Assembly: GCA_016210495.1 (NCBI GenBank)
Contig: JACQUC010000151.1
Location: forward strand, 1 to 16,670
Length of the DNA: 16,670 bases
Source: Chloroflexota bacterium
GTDB lineage: Bacteria; Chloroflexota; FW602-bin22; JACPRP01
Direction: 5' to 3'
Part shown: positions 1 through 7,030 of the stretch, one piece after another
Position numbering within the stretch: position 1 is the first letter of the stretch
Layout: each line of letters starts with the position of its first letter
Notes under the pieces: generated by a model
What the model saw: only the letters and a program-made list of their open reading frames with translations
The model's database searches: none
What the model was told of the DNA's origin: nothing
Position numbers and translations under genes: made by a program

Positions 1-38
1 AAATTGGAGCTTGGCAACCGTACAGGAGTTTGGTTCGC

Positions 39-608
39 GTGACTGCCACTATGCCAGACGAACTGCTGGCCGAACAGGCCAAGACGGATGTCAGCGCGTT
101 CGGCGTCCTCTACGAGCGCGATCTGCGCTAGATCTACAACTACATCTATTACCGCACTGGGAACATCCACGTCGCCGAAGACCTGACGGCGAAGACCTTC
201 TTTCAGGCCCTGGACAATCTGCAGCGCTACCGCATTCAGGGCGCTCCCTTTGCCGCTTGGCTGTACCGCATCGCCCACAACATAGTGGCCAACTGGCTGC
301 GTGATACCAGTCGGCGAAAAGCGGTGCAACTGGAGGAGGTGCCGGAGTTGAAAGACCCGGCGGCCGATCCGGTTGCTGCGGCCGAGGCGGCAGAGGAGAA
401 AGTGGAGCTTCGCGGCGCCATCGCCAGGCTGCCTATCGATCGCCAGCAGCTCTTGATTCTCAAGTTTGTGGAGCAGATGGCTAACGCCGAGATTGCTCGT
501 GTTATGGGGCGCACCGAGGGCGCGGTGAAAGCCCTACTGCATCGGACGTTGAGCTCGCTGAAAAACGAGCTGGCACCATCGCAGGACAGGCCGGTTCGCG
601 CGCACTGA
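39..608 (+). pseudogene. ECF-type RNA polymerase sigma factor interrupted by an in-frame amber codon
   Basis: Reading from GTG 39 (AGGAG 10 bases upstream; an in-frame ATG lies at 51), the frame encodes a typical ECF sigma-70 protein of about 189 codons, except for TAG at 129-131. Before the stop lies the start of region 2 (FGVLYERDLR). After it, the same frame continues with IYNYIYYRTGN, AEDLTAKTFFQAL and AAWLYRIAHNIVANWLR (region 2), a linker, and region 4 (LPIDRQQLLILKFVEQMANAEIARVMGRTEGAVKALLHR across several segments). Such proteins direct RNA polymerase to envelope or stress promoters. No good restart exists: the next in-frame ATG is at 285, inside region 2. One base change (for example CAG to TAG) explains it. 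It could be a decayed gene, a suppressed stop or a sequencing error. The family call is firm; the functional state is not known. Confidence 0.85.
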
Positions 609-702
609 GGATTTTCTGCTCGCTCGCAAGAGCCGCGAAGCGAGTGCACCTGCGCCGTTCACGGCTTGCGCCTCCGCCGGCAGGAGGCTAGAGGGAATCG
701 AC

Positions 703-1101
703 ATGAGACACAGGGTGCTGACCGACTTGGTTGGCCAGTACGTGGAGCAACTGAACGGCACGACCGACGACATAGTGGCGTACCTTGCCGTTTTCGCCGG
801 CTACCGCCGTGAACTCGAGCCTCTTCTACTGCTGGCGCAGCGCCTGAAGGCCGTGCTGGTGCCGGTTGAGCCCTCCCCCGAGTTTCGAGATTCCCTCAAG
901 TCCCAGTTGGTCTTGGCCTGGCACCAGCAACGCGCACAGAGCGTCACCGAGACCCCTCGCGACAGGCGTGACGTGCTGCTTTGGGCAGCCGTCGGCTCCC
1001 TCGTGTCCCTCGCGGCGTTTGTGGCCGTGTACGGTCGCTCCCGGGGCTTGTTCACCACGGAGACACGGAGTCACGGAGTCACGGAGGGGCCCGGGGGATA
1101 G
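703..1101 (+). CDS. Small membrane protein downstream of the sigma factor, possible anti-sigma-like partner; C-terminus made of repeat DNA
   Basis: This 132-residue protein starts at ATG 703 behind GGAGG. Residues about 1-75 are helical and contain ELEPLLLLAQRLKAV and PSPEFRDSLKSQL, a pattern I associate with small proteins encoded beside ECF sigma factors in Chloroflexota. Residues about 92-109 (LLWAAVGSLVSLAAFVAV) form one transmembrane helix. Position behind the sigma gene suggests a membrane-bound regulator, but no zinc-binding anti-sigma motif is visible. The last 15 or so residues (TTETRSHGVTEGPGG) are translated from the CACGGAGN repeat array at 1055-1087, so the natural C-terminus was probably lost when that repeat arrived. 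Function is inferred from context only. Confidence 0.7.
   Translation: MRHRVLTDLVGQYVEQLNGTTDDIVAYLAVFAGYRRELEPLLLLAQRLKAVLVPVEPSPEFRDSLKSQLVLAWHQQRAQSVTETPRDRRDVLLWAAVGSLVSLAAFVAVYGRSRGLFTTETRSHGVTEGPGG
1055..1089 (+). repeat. Left array of the 8-mer CACGGAGN (four units)
   Basis: Four consecutive units, CACGGAGA, CACGGAGT, CACGGAGT and CACGGAGG, occupy 1056-1087. The array overlaps the 3' end of the membrane-protein gene and mirrors, in inverted orientation, a three-unit array at 1541-1566. Confidence 0.9.
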
Positions 1102-1158
1102 GGTGCGTAAATATGATTGACCAGGATATCTGACTAAGCATTTGAGACGAGGTAAGGT

Positions 1159-1533
1159 GTGCTTACTGAAGAGGCGTTGACGGACTCCATACTAGGGGCG
1201 GCAATTGGGGCGCACAAGACGTTAGGTCCAGGGCTGCTCGAGTCCGCCTACGAGGAGTGCCTGTGTCGTGAACTGTCCTTGCGGCAGATCTCCTACGAGC
1301 GGCAAGTTGATCTTCCGCTCAAGTACAAGGATGTTCAACTAGATTGTGGCTACCGGCTGGATCTTGTCGTGGAAGACAAGGTAATTGTGGAGCTAAAGTG
1401 TATCGAGCGACTTCTACCCATCCACCACGCGCAGCTAATGACCTACGTGCGTCTTGCCAACAAAAAGGTCGGCCTACTCATTAACTTCAACAGCCCCATC
1501 CTGAAGGACGGCATCGTCAGACGAGTCCTTTGA
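1159..1533 (+). CDS. GxxExxY family protein, PD-(D/E)XK nuclease-like
   Basis: This 124-residue protein uses GTG 1159 as start. The family signature is G25-L-L-E28-S-A-Y31. The rest reads like a PD-(D/E)XK core: Asp68 in GYRLDL, Glu78-Leu-Lys80 in VIVELK, and Gln92 in HHAQLMTYV. These are the places for metal-binding Asp and Glu and the catalytic Lys. The length (about 125) is normal for the family, and I see no break. The molecular role of GxxExxY proteins is not established to my knowledge; nuclease activity is inferred from the motif. The gene lies exactly between inverted CACGGAGN arrays, has a weak ribosome site (GACGAGG) and converges on parB. It looks self-contained and mobile rather than part of either neighbour's operon. 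Confidence 0.88.
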   Translation: MLTEEALTDSILGAAIGAHKTLGPGLLESAYEECLCRELSLRQISYERQVDLPLKYKDVQLDCGYRLDLVVEDKVIVELKCIERLLPIHHAQLMTYVRLANKKVGLLINFNSPILKDGIVRRVL

Positions 1534-1540
1534 CTCGTAC

Positions 1541-1566
1541 CCCTCCGTGTCTCTGTGCCTCCGTGG
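1541..1566 (-). repeat. Right array of the 8-mer CACGGAGN, inverted (three units)
   Basis: Read on the minus strand this is CACGGAGG, CACAGAGA, CACGGAG plus GGG, the inverted counterpart of 1055-1089 with one unit fewer. It begins 8 bases after the GxxExxY stop codon and ends 16 bases before the parS-like site. Confidence 0.88.
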
Positions 1567-1582
1567 TTTCGCTCCCCCCTCG

Positions 1583-1598
1583 TGTTTCACGTGAAACG
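1583..1598. promoter_or_regulatory. parS: parS-like centromere site
   Basis: TGTTTCACGTGAAACG matches the conserved bacterial parS consensus TGTTTCACGTGAAACA at 15 of 16 positions; the inner 14 bases form a perfect palindrome. The parB stop codon (complement of 1587-1589) lies inside it. parS is where ParB loads onto the chromosome before spreading. Its presence beside parAB fits an origin-proximal position. Confidence 0.9.
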
Positions 1599-2456
1599 TT
1601 GTCTGCCGACGATGAGGTCATAGATAGCCTGGAGCTGCTCCTCGGAGTAGAAGTGGATGACCAGCTTGCCACCTTTTCTGCTCGCGAAGACGCTGACTTT
1701 CGTGCCCAGCGCGTTGCGGAATTCGTCTTCGAGGGCCTGTGCGTGCGGTGTTGGGCCCCGCCTACCTGCCGGAGTTCGAGGTTTTGCCCTCATCCGACGC
1801 ACCAGTTCCTCGGTCTGGCGCACCGAGAGGTCCCGGCGTAAGGTTTCGCCGAGAGCGATCAACTGATCGTCTCGCCGCACCAGCCCCAGCAGCGCCCGCG
1901 CGTGTCCCTCACTTATCTTGGCGCCTGCCAGCGCCGCTCTGATTTCCTCCGGCAGCCCCAGCAACCGCAGCGCATTGGCCACCGTCGTCCGGTTTTTGCC
2001 CACGATGGCGGCGACCTTCTCTTGCGTCAACCCGAACTCGTTCGTCAACTGGCGGTAAGCCTCGGCCTCTTCCAGCGGGGTCAGGTCCGCCCGCTGAATG
2101 TTCTCCACCAGCGCCACCTCCAGCGCCTGCTGCGGCGTCACGTCCTTCACCATCACGGGCACCTTGGCCAGGCCCGCTATCTTGGCCGCCTGCCAACGGC
2201 GCTCTCCGGCGATGATCTGGTACTTGATTGTCGGGGATATCTGCCGGTCCTGAGGCGTCGTTTCGCTGACCAGCAGCGGCTGAATGATGCCGTGCTCGCG
2301 AATGGAATCGGCCAGCTCGTCGAGGGCATCCAGCGTCTGGCGGGGTTGGCGTGGGTTGGGGGCGATCACGTCGACCGCAACGTCGGCGACCTGCGAGGTG
2401 GTGATAGGAATCAGCGCTCCCAAACCTTTCCCCAGGCCGCCCTTGGGCTTCAGCAT
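1587..2456 (-). CDS. parB: Chromosome-partitioning protein ParB (CTP-dependent DNA clamp)
   Basis: This 289-residue protein starts at ATG 2456 behind a strong GGAGGTGA. ParB binds parS, uses CTP to close into a sliding clamp, and works with ParA to segregate chromosome origins. Visible parts in order: the basic start KGGLGKGLGALIP, NPRQPR (34-39), HGIIQP (55-60), the CTP-binding GERRWQA (84-90) and ENIQR (118-122), then a helix-turn-helix at about 143-166 (LTQEKVAAIVGKNRTTVANAL) that reads parS. The C-terminal dimerisation region is present at about 240-289. Length is normal. It follows parA across 107 bases that hold a long palindrome, and its own stop codon lies within a parS-like site. Confidence 0.97.
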   Translation of the reverse strand: MLKPKGGLGKGLGALIPITTSQVADVAVDVIAPNPRQPRQTLDALDELADSIREHGIIQPLLVSETTPQDRQISPTIKYQIIAGERRWQAAKIAGLAKVPVMVKDVTPQQALEVALVENIQRADLTPLEEAEAYRQLTNEFGLTQEKVAAIVGKNRTTVANALRLLGLPEEIRAALAGAKISEGHARALLGLVRRDDQLIALGETLRRDLSVRQTEELVRRMRAKPRTPAGRRGPTPHAQALEDEFRNALGTKVSVFASRKGGKLVIHFYSEEQLQAIYDLIVGRQRFT

Positions 2457-2516
2457 GGTCCGTCACCTCCCACAACGCTTCGAAACACGAACCGGTTTCG
2501 CCATTCGCCGACTTTG

Positions 2517-2558
2517 GACGACCCGCCGGGTAGAGACGACCCGCCGGGTCGTCTCTAC
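2517..2558. repeat. Palindromic repeat with an extra direct half-copy, between parA and parB
   Basis: Positions 2530-2558 form a perfect palindrome with 14-base arms (GTAGAGACGACCCG and its complement) around one base at 2544. The segment GACGACCCGCCGGGT occurs twice, at 2517-2531 and 2535-2549. It starts 5 bases beyond the parA stop codon in the direction of transcription. As RNA it would form a very stable hairpin, which could end or attenuate transcription or protect the parA end. No U-tract follows, so a standard terminator is doubtful. Confidence 0.85.
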
Positions 2559-2563
2559 GCATC

Positions 2564-3331
2564 CTACCGTCGCATGACCTCTTCGGCCAGCATCCTGTAG
2601 GCCACCGCACCTTTTGACGCCGGGTCGTAGTCGAGGATCGACTGTCCGTAGCTGGGCGCCTCTGACAGTCGCACGCTGCGTGGCACGATGGTCTCGAAAA
2701 CCAGCGCCGGGAAGTACTGGCGAACCTCGGCCACGACCTGTTGCGACAGGTTCGTGCGCGAATCGTACATCGTCATAATCATCCCCAGCACCCGCAAGCG
2801 CGGATTCAGGTTGTCTCTGATCAGACCAATAGTGTTCACTAACTGCCCGACACCTTCCAGTGCCAGATACTCGCACTGGATCGGTATGATGACGCCATCG
2901 GCGGCCGTGAGTGCATTCACCGTCAGCAGCCCCAACGAGGGCGGACAGTCCAGCAGCACGTAGTCGTAGCGGTCGTTCACCTTCTTCAGCGCGCGATGAA
3001 GTCGCTCCTCACGCGCCAGCAGGCTGACCATCTCCACCTCTGCGCCGGCCAGAGAAATCGCCGCCGGCACGAGGTCCAGGCCAACCCGATTGGTGAGCAC
3101 AACCGTGCTGCCAAGGTCTGCCTGGCCCATCAGCGCGTCGTAGATCGAGGGAGATACCTGCATCTTGTCGAAGCCAAGACCGCTGGTCGCGTTGGCCTGT
3201 GGATCCATGTCGACCAACAGAGTGCTCCGGCCACTCGCCGCTAGGTATGCCCCGAGGTTGATGGCGGTAGTCGTCTTGCCTACCCCGCCTTTTTGATTCG
3301 CTACAGCACAAACCCTGCCCACCGCGAACAT
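2564..3331 (-). CDS. parA: Chromosome-partitioning ATPase ParA (Soj)
   Basis: This 255-residue protein is a deviant-Walker ATPase that binds DNA non-specifically as an ATP dimer and moves ParB-parS complexes. The P-loop KGGVGKT is at residues 14-20, followed by LLVDMDPQAN (A' motif) and YDYVLLDCPPSLGLLT (Walker B region); TMYDSRTNLSQQV and IPRSVRLSEAPSYG (VPRSVRLSEAPSYG here) are typical of chromosomal ParA/Soj. The frame stays open upstream to 3691, but that stretch is low-similarity and overlaps the PfkB gene, so I choose ATG 3331, which has AGAAGG just upstream and leaves the normal 10 or so residues before the P-loop. It belongs to the minus-strand cluster led by rpmH. Confidence 0.96.
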   Translation of the reverse strand: MFAVGRVCAVANQKGGVGKTTTAINLGAYLAASGRSTLLVDMDPQANATSGLGFDKMQVSPSIYDALMGQADLGSTVVLTNRVGLDLVPAAISLAGAEVEMVSLLAREERLHRALKKVNDRYDYVLLDCPPSLGLLTVNALTAADGVIIPIQCEYLALEGVGQLVNTIGLIRDNLNPRLRVLGMIMTMYDSRTNLSQQVVAEVRQYFPALVFETIVPRSVRLSEAPSYGQSILDYDPASKGAVAYRMLAEEVMRR

Positions 3332-3349
3332 GCCTTCTGGCCCTTCGCC

Positions 3350-3448
3350 GCCCCGATACGTCTCCAGCAATGTATCGGGGCTAGCGTCAAGCCCTTCTCT
3401 GGTGCGCCTGCTGCCAAGCGGCTTGACGGCGACCCCGATGCATCGGGG
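3350..3448. repeat. Cluster of inverted repeats between the kinase gene and parA
   Basis: Three nested or adjacent inverted repeats lie here. CCCCGATAC at 3351-3359 pairs with GTATCGGGG at 3372-3380 (extended by G3350-C3381). CGTCAAGCC at 3385-3393 pairs with GGCTTGACG at 3420-3428. Positions 3433-3448 are the perfect palindrome CCCCGATGCATCGGGG. The first and third share the half-site CCCCGAT, so they look like copies of one palindromic repeat family. They fill most of the 170-base gap upstream of parA. Confidence 0.85.
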
Positions 3449-3501
3449 CGCCGAAGGACTCCGTCCCCCGCCAAGCTCGAGCGCCCGTTTCAGATGTCCG
3501 T

Positions 3502-4353
3502 TCAAACCTCTTGGGAACACTCGCCGCGGGCCTTCAAGCGCGCTTCGATCTCCCGGATGGTCGGAACATTGGCCAGACCCTCGCGCTCGACCAGGAGGCT
3601 GCCCACGGCGTTGGCGAAGACAGCCGCTTGGAACGGGTCGCCCGTGCGGCGTAGCTCGATCAAATAGGATGCTGCAAACGCGTCGCCACATCCGGTGGCG
3701 TCGACTTCCCGCGCGCGAAAGGCCGGAAACGCGAACGGTTCACCCTTGACGAACAAGGTGGCACCCAGCGCGCCACGCGTCACGACGAAGACGTCCACAG
3801 CATCGGCGTATGCCTGCGTAGCGGCCCCATCGCCGGCCACGTCCTCCTCGCTTACGAATACCACGTCGAGTTGGGACAGGGTTTCTTGGCTGCATTCCCA
3901 GGGAATGGGATGAACCCGCCCAGTGCTGTCCCAGGCACGCATGTAGCCCTGGGGTGACAACCCAACCAACGATCGTTTGAATACGCTGGCCACGCCAGGC
4001 GCCACCTCCTGCGCCACCGGCGCAAGGTGAACAGCCCCGGCATTGCGCCAGGCGAGTGGTATGTGGCGCGGCTCTATGCTGTGGGCCACGGAGGACACAA
4101 ATTGCTCGCGACCCTGGCTTCCGTACAAGTTTTGAAAAACGGTCGTCTGTGATGATGGCACGCGGAAGATCTCTACGCCGGCGAAGAGCGCTGCCAGGTC
4201 CAGGTCTTCGCCGCAGCTAGTCACCATCGCCACCTTTTCGCCCAGGTTCCTGGCGACCACGGCCGAATAGGCCGCTGCTCCGCCGAGCCGGCGGCCTCCG
4301 CCGACGATATCGTGGGTCACATGGCCGACGACCAGGAAGCTTGGGCGTTCCAA
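3502..4353 (-). CDS. PfkB-family carbohydrate/nucleoside kinase
   Basis: This 283-residue protein has the ribokinase/PfkB fold that phosphorylates sugars, nucleosides or related alcohols with ATP. The N-terminus (FLVVGHVTHDIV, then GGAAAYSAVVARNLG) is the substrate-binding GG signature. The C-terminal PfkB signature is DATGCGDAFAASYL, with Asp224 as the expected catalytic base; Cys222 stands where Ala is usual in the GAGD anion hole. The substrate cannot be read from sequence. Start is TTG 4353 because the frame is closed soon upstream and the conserved fold begins at once. It lies 21 bases after khpB and upstream of parA. A sugar kinase is not a standard member of this cluster, so its tie to the neighbours may only be shared transcription. 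Confidence 0.88.
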   Translation of the reverse strand: MERPSFLVVGHVTHDIVGGGRRLGGAAAYSAVVARNLGEKVAMVTSCGEDLDLAALFAGVEIFRVPSSQTTVFQNLYGSQGREQFVSSVAHSIEPRHIPLAWRNAGAVHLAPVAQEVAPGVASVFKRSLVGLSPQGYMRAWDSTGRVHPIPWECSQETLSQLDVVFVSEEDVAGDGAATQAYADAVDVFVVTRGALGATLFVKGEPFAFPAFRAREVDATGCGDAFAASYLIELRRTGDPFQAAVFANAVGSLLVEREGLANVPTIREIEARLKARGECSQEV

Positions 4354-4374
4354 CGATCGCTGCCCTATCCCCAG

Positions 4375-5034
4375 CTACTTCTTGGGCATTATCACTACCT
4401 TGCGTTCCTCCCCCTCGCCAACACTTTGCGTTGTGGCGTGGGGACTCTCCTGCAAGGCGAGATGAACGATGCGCCGCTCGTGGGCCGGCATAGCCTCAAG
4501 GGCAATGGGTTGGTGGGTCAGCCGCACACGCTCGGCCATCCGCACGGCCAGACCCTTCAGAGTTTCCGTGCGTCGTGAGCGGTACCCCGCCACATCGACC
4601 ACGACCCTGGTCCAGCGGTGCACCTGTTTGCCGACGATCAGGTTGACAATGAACTGCAGCGAGCCCAGCGTTTCCCCGCGACGACCGATGAGCATGCCCA
4701 TATCGTCGCCCTCGATATTCAAGGTAATAGGCGAATTCTCCTCTTCCATCTCATCGGCTGGCACCACGCTCACCACGGCACTGACGTGCATGCCGGTGAG
4801 CAACGTCTCCAGAATCTGCTTGGCCTGTGCGCCAACCTGGTCCAAGGAGGGCTCCTCCGGGCCGGAGCGAACGGAAACTAGGATCCTCGCATCTTCGCCC
4901 CCGATTCCAAGAATTCCCCGGTTGCCCTCCGACAGAACCGAGATATCGACCTCTTCCAGGCTCTTTCCCAACATAGCTAGCGCCTGCTGTATGGCCTCGC
5001 TGACTGTTTTTGCGCTAACTTCCAGACTCTCCAC
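4375..5034 (-). CDS. khpB: KhpB/Jag RNA-binding protein (Jag-N, KH, R3H domains)
   Basis: This 219-residue protein is also called Jag or SpoIIIJ-associated protein. The Jag-N domain covers about 1-55 (VSAKTVSEAIQQALAMLG, then GNRGILGIGGEDARI). The type II KH domain has the GRRG loop at 117-120, followed by LGSLQFIVNLIV. The R3H domain near the end contains Arg187-x3-His191 in AHERRIVHLAL. KhpB binds single-stranded RNA and, with KhpA, affects cell-wall synthesis and division in Firmicutes. Start is GTG 5034 with GAGGAGGA just upstream. It follows yidC by about 33 bases, the usual arrangement. Confidence 0.95.
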   Translation of the reverse strand: MESLEVSAKTVSEAIQQALAMLGKSLEEVDISVLSEGNRGILGIGGEDARILVSVRSGPEEPSLDQVGAQAKQILETLLTGMHVSAVVSVVPADEMEEENSPITLNIEGDDMGMLIGRRGETLGSLQFIVNLIVGKQVHRWTRVVVDVAGYRSRRTETLKGLAVRMAERVRLTHQPIALEAMPAHERRIVHLALQESPHATTQSVGEGEERKVVIMPKK

Positions 5035-5067
5035 GATGTCCTCCTCTATCGTGTTGGGCAGCGGTGT

Positions 5068-5925
5068 CTATCTCTTGCGCCCTTTTTTCTTCTTGCTCCC
5101 TTGTGAGCGAACTCGCGCGATTGCCTCCTCGGCATCACGCGCGGGAGCCTCGATTTGCGGCGCGGAACCCTTTCCCACCGCCCGCTCGGCGGCGGCCACG
5201 CCAGGTTGGCCTTTGGACACCCTGGCTTCGACCACTATGGCCTGTTTTTCAGGCAACAAAGAGCCCCAACCGGTGGCGAAGTACTGCTGCACGAAGGTGA
5301 AGACGTTCGAGGCGACCCAGTACAACACCAGCCCGGAAGGCACGCTGAAGGCAAAAATGACCATCATTATCGGCATAAACTGCATCATCTGATTCATCAT
5401 TTTCTGCTGCGGATCCGTGGACCTGGGGGTCATCATCCGCGACACAACCCACTGCGTAGCGCCGGTCGCGATGGCCAGAATCCACGGCGGCCCTTCCGGC
5501 TGAGCCAGGCTCGACAGCCAGAGGAACCCGCTGGCGGCGAACTTCTCCTGCCCGGAGAGCATTATCAGCGCCTGGTACAGGCCAAACCAGATGGGCATCT
5601 GGACCACCAGCGGAAGACAACCCGCCGCAGGATTGACCTTGTTCTCCTTGTAAATCCGCATCTGCTCCTGCATCAGCTTCTCGCGATCTTTGCCGTACTT
5701 CTTCTGGAGGGCTTGAAGCTGAGGCTGGATCGCCATCATCGCTTTTGATGACTGCAACTGCTTAATGGTGAGCGGCAAAAGGACGATCTTTACGGCCACC
5801 GTGAATACGATAATCGCCAGACCGTAGCTGCCAAAAAAGTTAGTCAAGAAGATCAGCGCGTCGGCCAGGGGCTGCACCACGCCGACGTTCCACACGAGCC
5901 CCAAGGAATCGATCAATGGGCCCAA
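5068..5925 (-). CDS. yidC: YidC/Oxa1 membrane protein insertase
   Basis: This 285-residue insertase folds membrane proteins with or without the Sec translocon. It is the short form without the large periplasmic domain. Transmembrane segments are visible at about 33-51, 104-125, 145-165 and 185-215. The cytoplasmic hairpin QPQLQALQKKYGKDREKLMQEQM follows the first, and NPAAGCLPLVVQMPIWFGLYQAL is the family signature. The basic tail KKKKGRKR favours ribosome contact. The positive residue in the groove, usually Arg, is Lys46 here (VAVKIVLLPL). The start is TTG 5925: an almost ideal AAGGAGG at 5935-5941 lies 9 bases upstream. It follows yidD after about 84 bases. Confidence 0.96.
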   Translation of the reverse strand: MGPLIDSLGLVWNVGVVQPLADALIFLTNFFGSYGLAIIVFTVAVKIVLLPLTIKQLQSSKAMMAIQPQLQALQKKYGKDREKLMQEQMRIYKENKVNPAAGCLPLVVQMPIWFGLYQALIMLSGQEKFAASGFLWLSSLAQPEGPPWILAIATGATQWVVSRMMTPRSTDPQQKMMNQMMQFMPIMMVIFAFSVPSGLVLYWVASNVFTFVQQYFATGWGSLLPEKQAIVVEARVSKGQPGVAAAERAVGKGSAPQIEAPARDAEEAIARVRSQGSKKKKGRKR

Positions 5926-6009
5926 AATCTATAACCTCCTTAAGAAGAATCCTCGCTGCCACGCATCGGCCGCACAGTTGGCCAGCGCCGGCGGGACGAT
6001 CTTACCATG

Positions 6010-6219
6010 TCAAGTTACCGGGTCATAGCCGCCCGGATGAAAGGGATGGCACCTCGCTAATCGCTTTGCCGTAAGCCATCCCCCGTGAACTAGCCCGTAC
6101 TTGGTAATAGCATCAAGAGCATACTGGGAGCAGGAGGGATAGTAGCGGCACGAAGGGGGCAGAAGGCGTGACACCGTCACCTGGTACAGCTTTATCAAGC
6201 CGAGTGCGGCAACTCTCAT
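6010..6219 (-). CDS. yidD: YidD, membrane protein insertion efficiency factor
   Basis: This 69-residue protein contains the YidD signature: KLYQVTVSRLLPPSCRYYPSCSQYALDAI, then KYGLVHGGWLTAKRLARCHPFHPGGYDPV. Both conserved cysteine pairs and the CHPFHPGGYDPV ending are intact. It is a small amphipathic membrane-associated protein that assists YidC. Its ATG overlaps the rnpA stop as ATGA, which indicates translational coupling. Confidence 0.97.
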   Translation of the reverse strand: MRVAALGLIKLYQVTVSRLLPPSCRYYPSCSQYALDAITKYGLVHGGWLTAKRLARCHPFHPGGYDPVT

Positions 6220-6653
6220 CGAAATCGACCCTCTGCACCTTCCGAAGTCGGCCGCGCCTGTGCGGCAGTTTCCATACCTGCCGTACTTCCTCCTGCCCGG
6301 CTCTTGCTAGTCGCGCTGGCGAGTGTTCGAGATCGACGGAGCAACTGCACCACCGCCGTGCTGACCTCCGCAAGAGACGCCGCGGCAATTGATGAACGTG
6401 CAACAAGAAGCAGGTCCCAGCCCGTTTCGATCTGCGGATGCAGCGGTCGTATGGCCTCGCGGATAAGCCTCTTGGCCCGGTTGCGGACGACTGCGCTGCC
6501 TACACGCTTGCTGGTCGACATGCCTACGCGCGCCAACCCAAGATCGTTGGGAAGAGCATATAAGACGAGAAGTGGGTGAGCCCACGATCGGCCTTGGCCA
6601 CGCACTGCCCTGATTCGCACGTCCTTGCTTAGCCGGTACTCTTTCTGCAACAT
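6216..6653 (-). CDS. rnpA: Ribonuclease P protein component
   Basis: This 145-residue basic protein supports the RNase P RNA in trimming tRNA 5' ends. The family core is clear: an aromatic-containing N-terminal strand (YRLSKDVRIRAVRGQGRS), RVGMSTSKRVGSAVVRNRAKRLIREAIR with the RNR motif, and GWDLLLVARSS. About 35 residues after the core (SATSKSRAGGSTAGMETAAQARPTSE and on) are low-complexity and longer than in most homologues, which usually end near 115-125. The gene lies 112 bases behind rpmH and overlaps yidD. Confidence 0.96.
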   Translation of the reverse strand: MLQKEYRLSKDVRIRAVRGQGRSWAHPLLVLYALPNDLGLARVGMSTSKRVGSAVVRNRAKRLIREAIRPLHPQIETGWDLLLVARSSIAAASLAEVSTAVVQLLRRSRTLASATSKSRAGGSTAGMETAAQARPTSEGAEGRFR

Positions 6654-6765
6654 CGACGCCCTTCTTCGACCACCCCCTGAAAGGAGATAGCTGGCTGTGG
6701 CTCGAAACAGAGGCGCAACTCATACCGGCCGATAACCCCTGCCGCGCCGGCTGGCTACTCTCCTC

Positions 6766-6906
6766 CTAGACCGGGGTAAGCCTCTTGCGACCCTTTAGCC
6801 GGCGCATTTTCAGCACTCTGCGACCCTGATGGGTGCTCATTCGCTTCAAGAAACCGTGCTCGCGTTTCCTGGGGATGCGCTTCGGCTGGTAAGTTCTCTT
6901 TACCAA
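6766..6906 (-). CDS. rpmH: 50S ribosomal protein L34
   Basis: This 46-residue basic protein is a complete L34: [20 protein letters not shown], then [14 protein letters not shown] and [10 protein letters not shown]. The start is TTG 6906, placed because KRTYQP begins two residues later and GAGGGGG lies 8 bases upstream. It is first in the minus-strand cluster, about 118 bases downstream of the predicted transcription start. The overlapping longer frame at 6755-7060 is not the gene. Confidence 0.97.
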   Translation of the reverse strand: MVKRTYQPKRIPRKREHGFLKRMSTHQGRRVLKMRRLKGRKRLTPV

Positions 6907-7030
6907 GACAGTTGCCCCCTCGTGATACCGCTAACTGGCCGGAGAGTTCGGGCTCCAGACCTCGCACGCCCACCGCTGCCAGCGCCAGTACCTGTGCGTC
7001 TGCCTGGCAAAGGGGCTGCGTCCTAGGGGG

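Noticed and set aside
285..608. Independent short sigma-like gene starting at ATG 285
   Set aside because: It is the in-frame continuation of the sigma factor beginning at 39; region 2 would be cut in half if it started here.
1117..1145. Promoter for the GxxExxY gene
   Set aside because: TTGACC at 1117-1122 is a fair -35, but the sequence 17 bases further (ATTTGA) is a poor -10.
1055..1566. CRISPR array
   Set aside because: The 8-base units are contiguous without spacers and occur in two inverted blocks around a gene.
1909..2610. 233-residue minus-strand ORF overlapping parB
   Set aside because: It is a shadow frame of parB with Gly/Arg-rich low-complexity sequence and no motif.
3332..3691. 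N-terminal extension of ParA by 120 residues
   Set aside because: The extension has no ParA similarity, crosses palindromic repeats and overlaps the PfkB kinase gene; ATG 3331 gives the normal ParA length.
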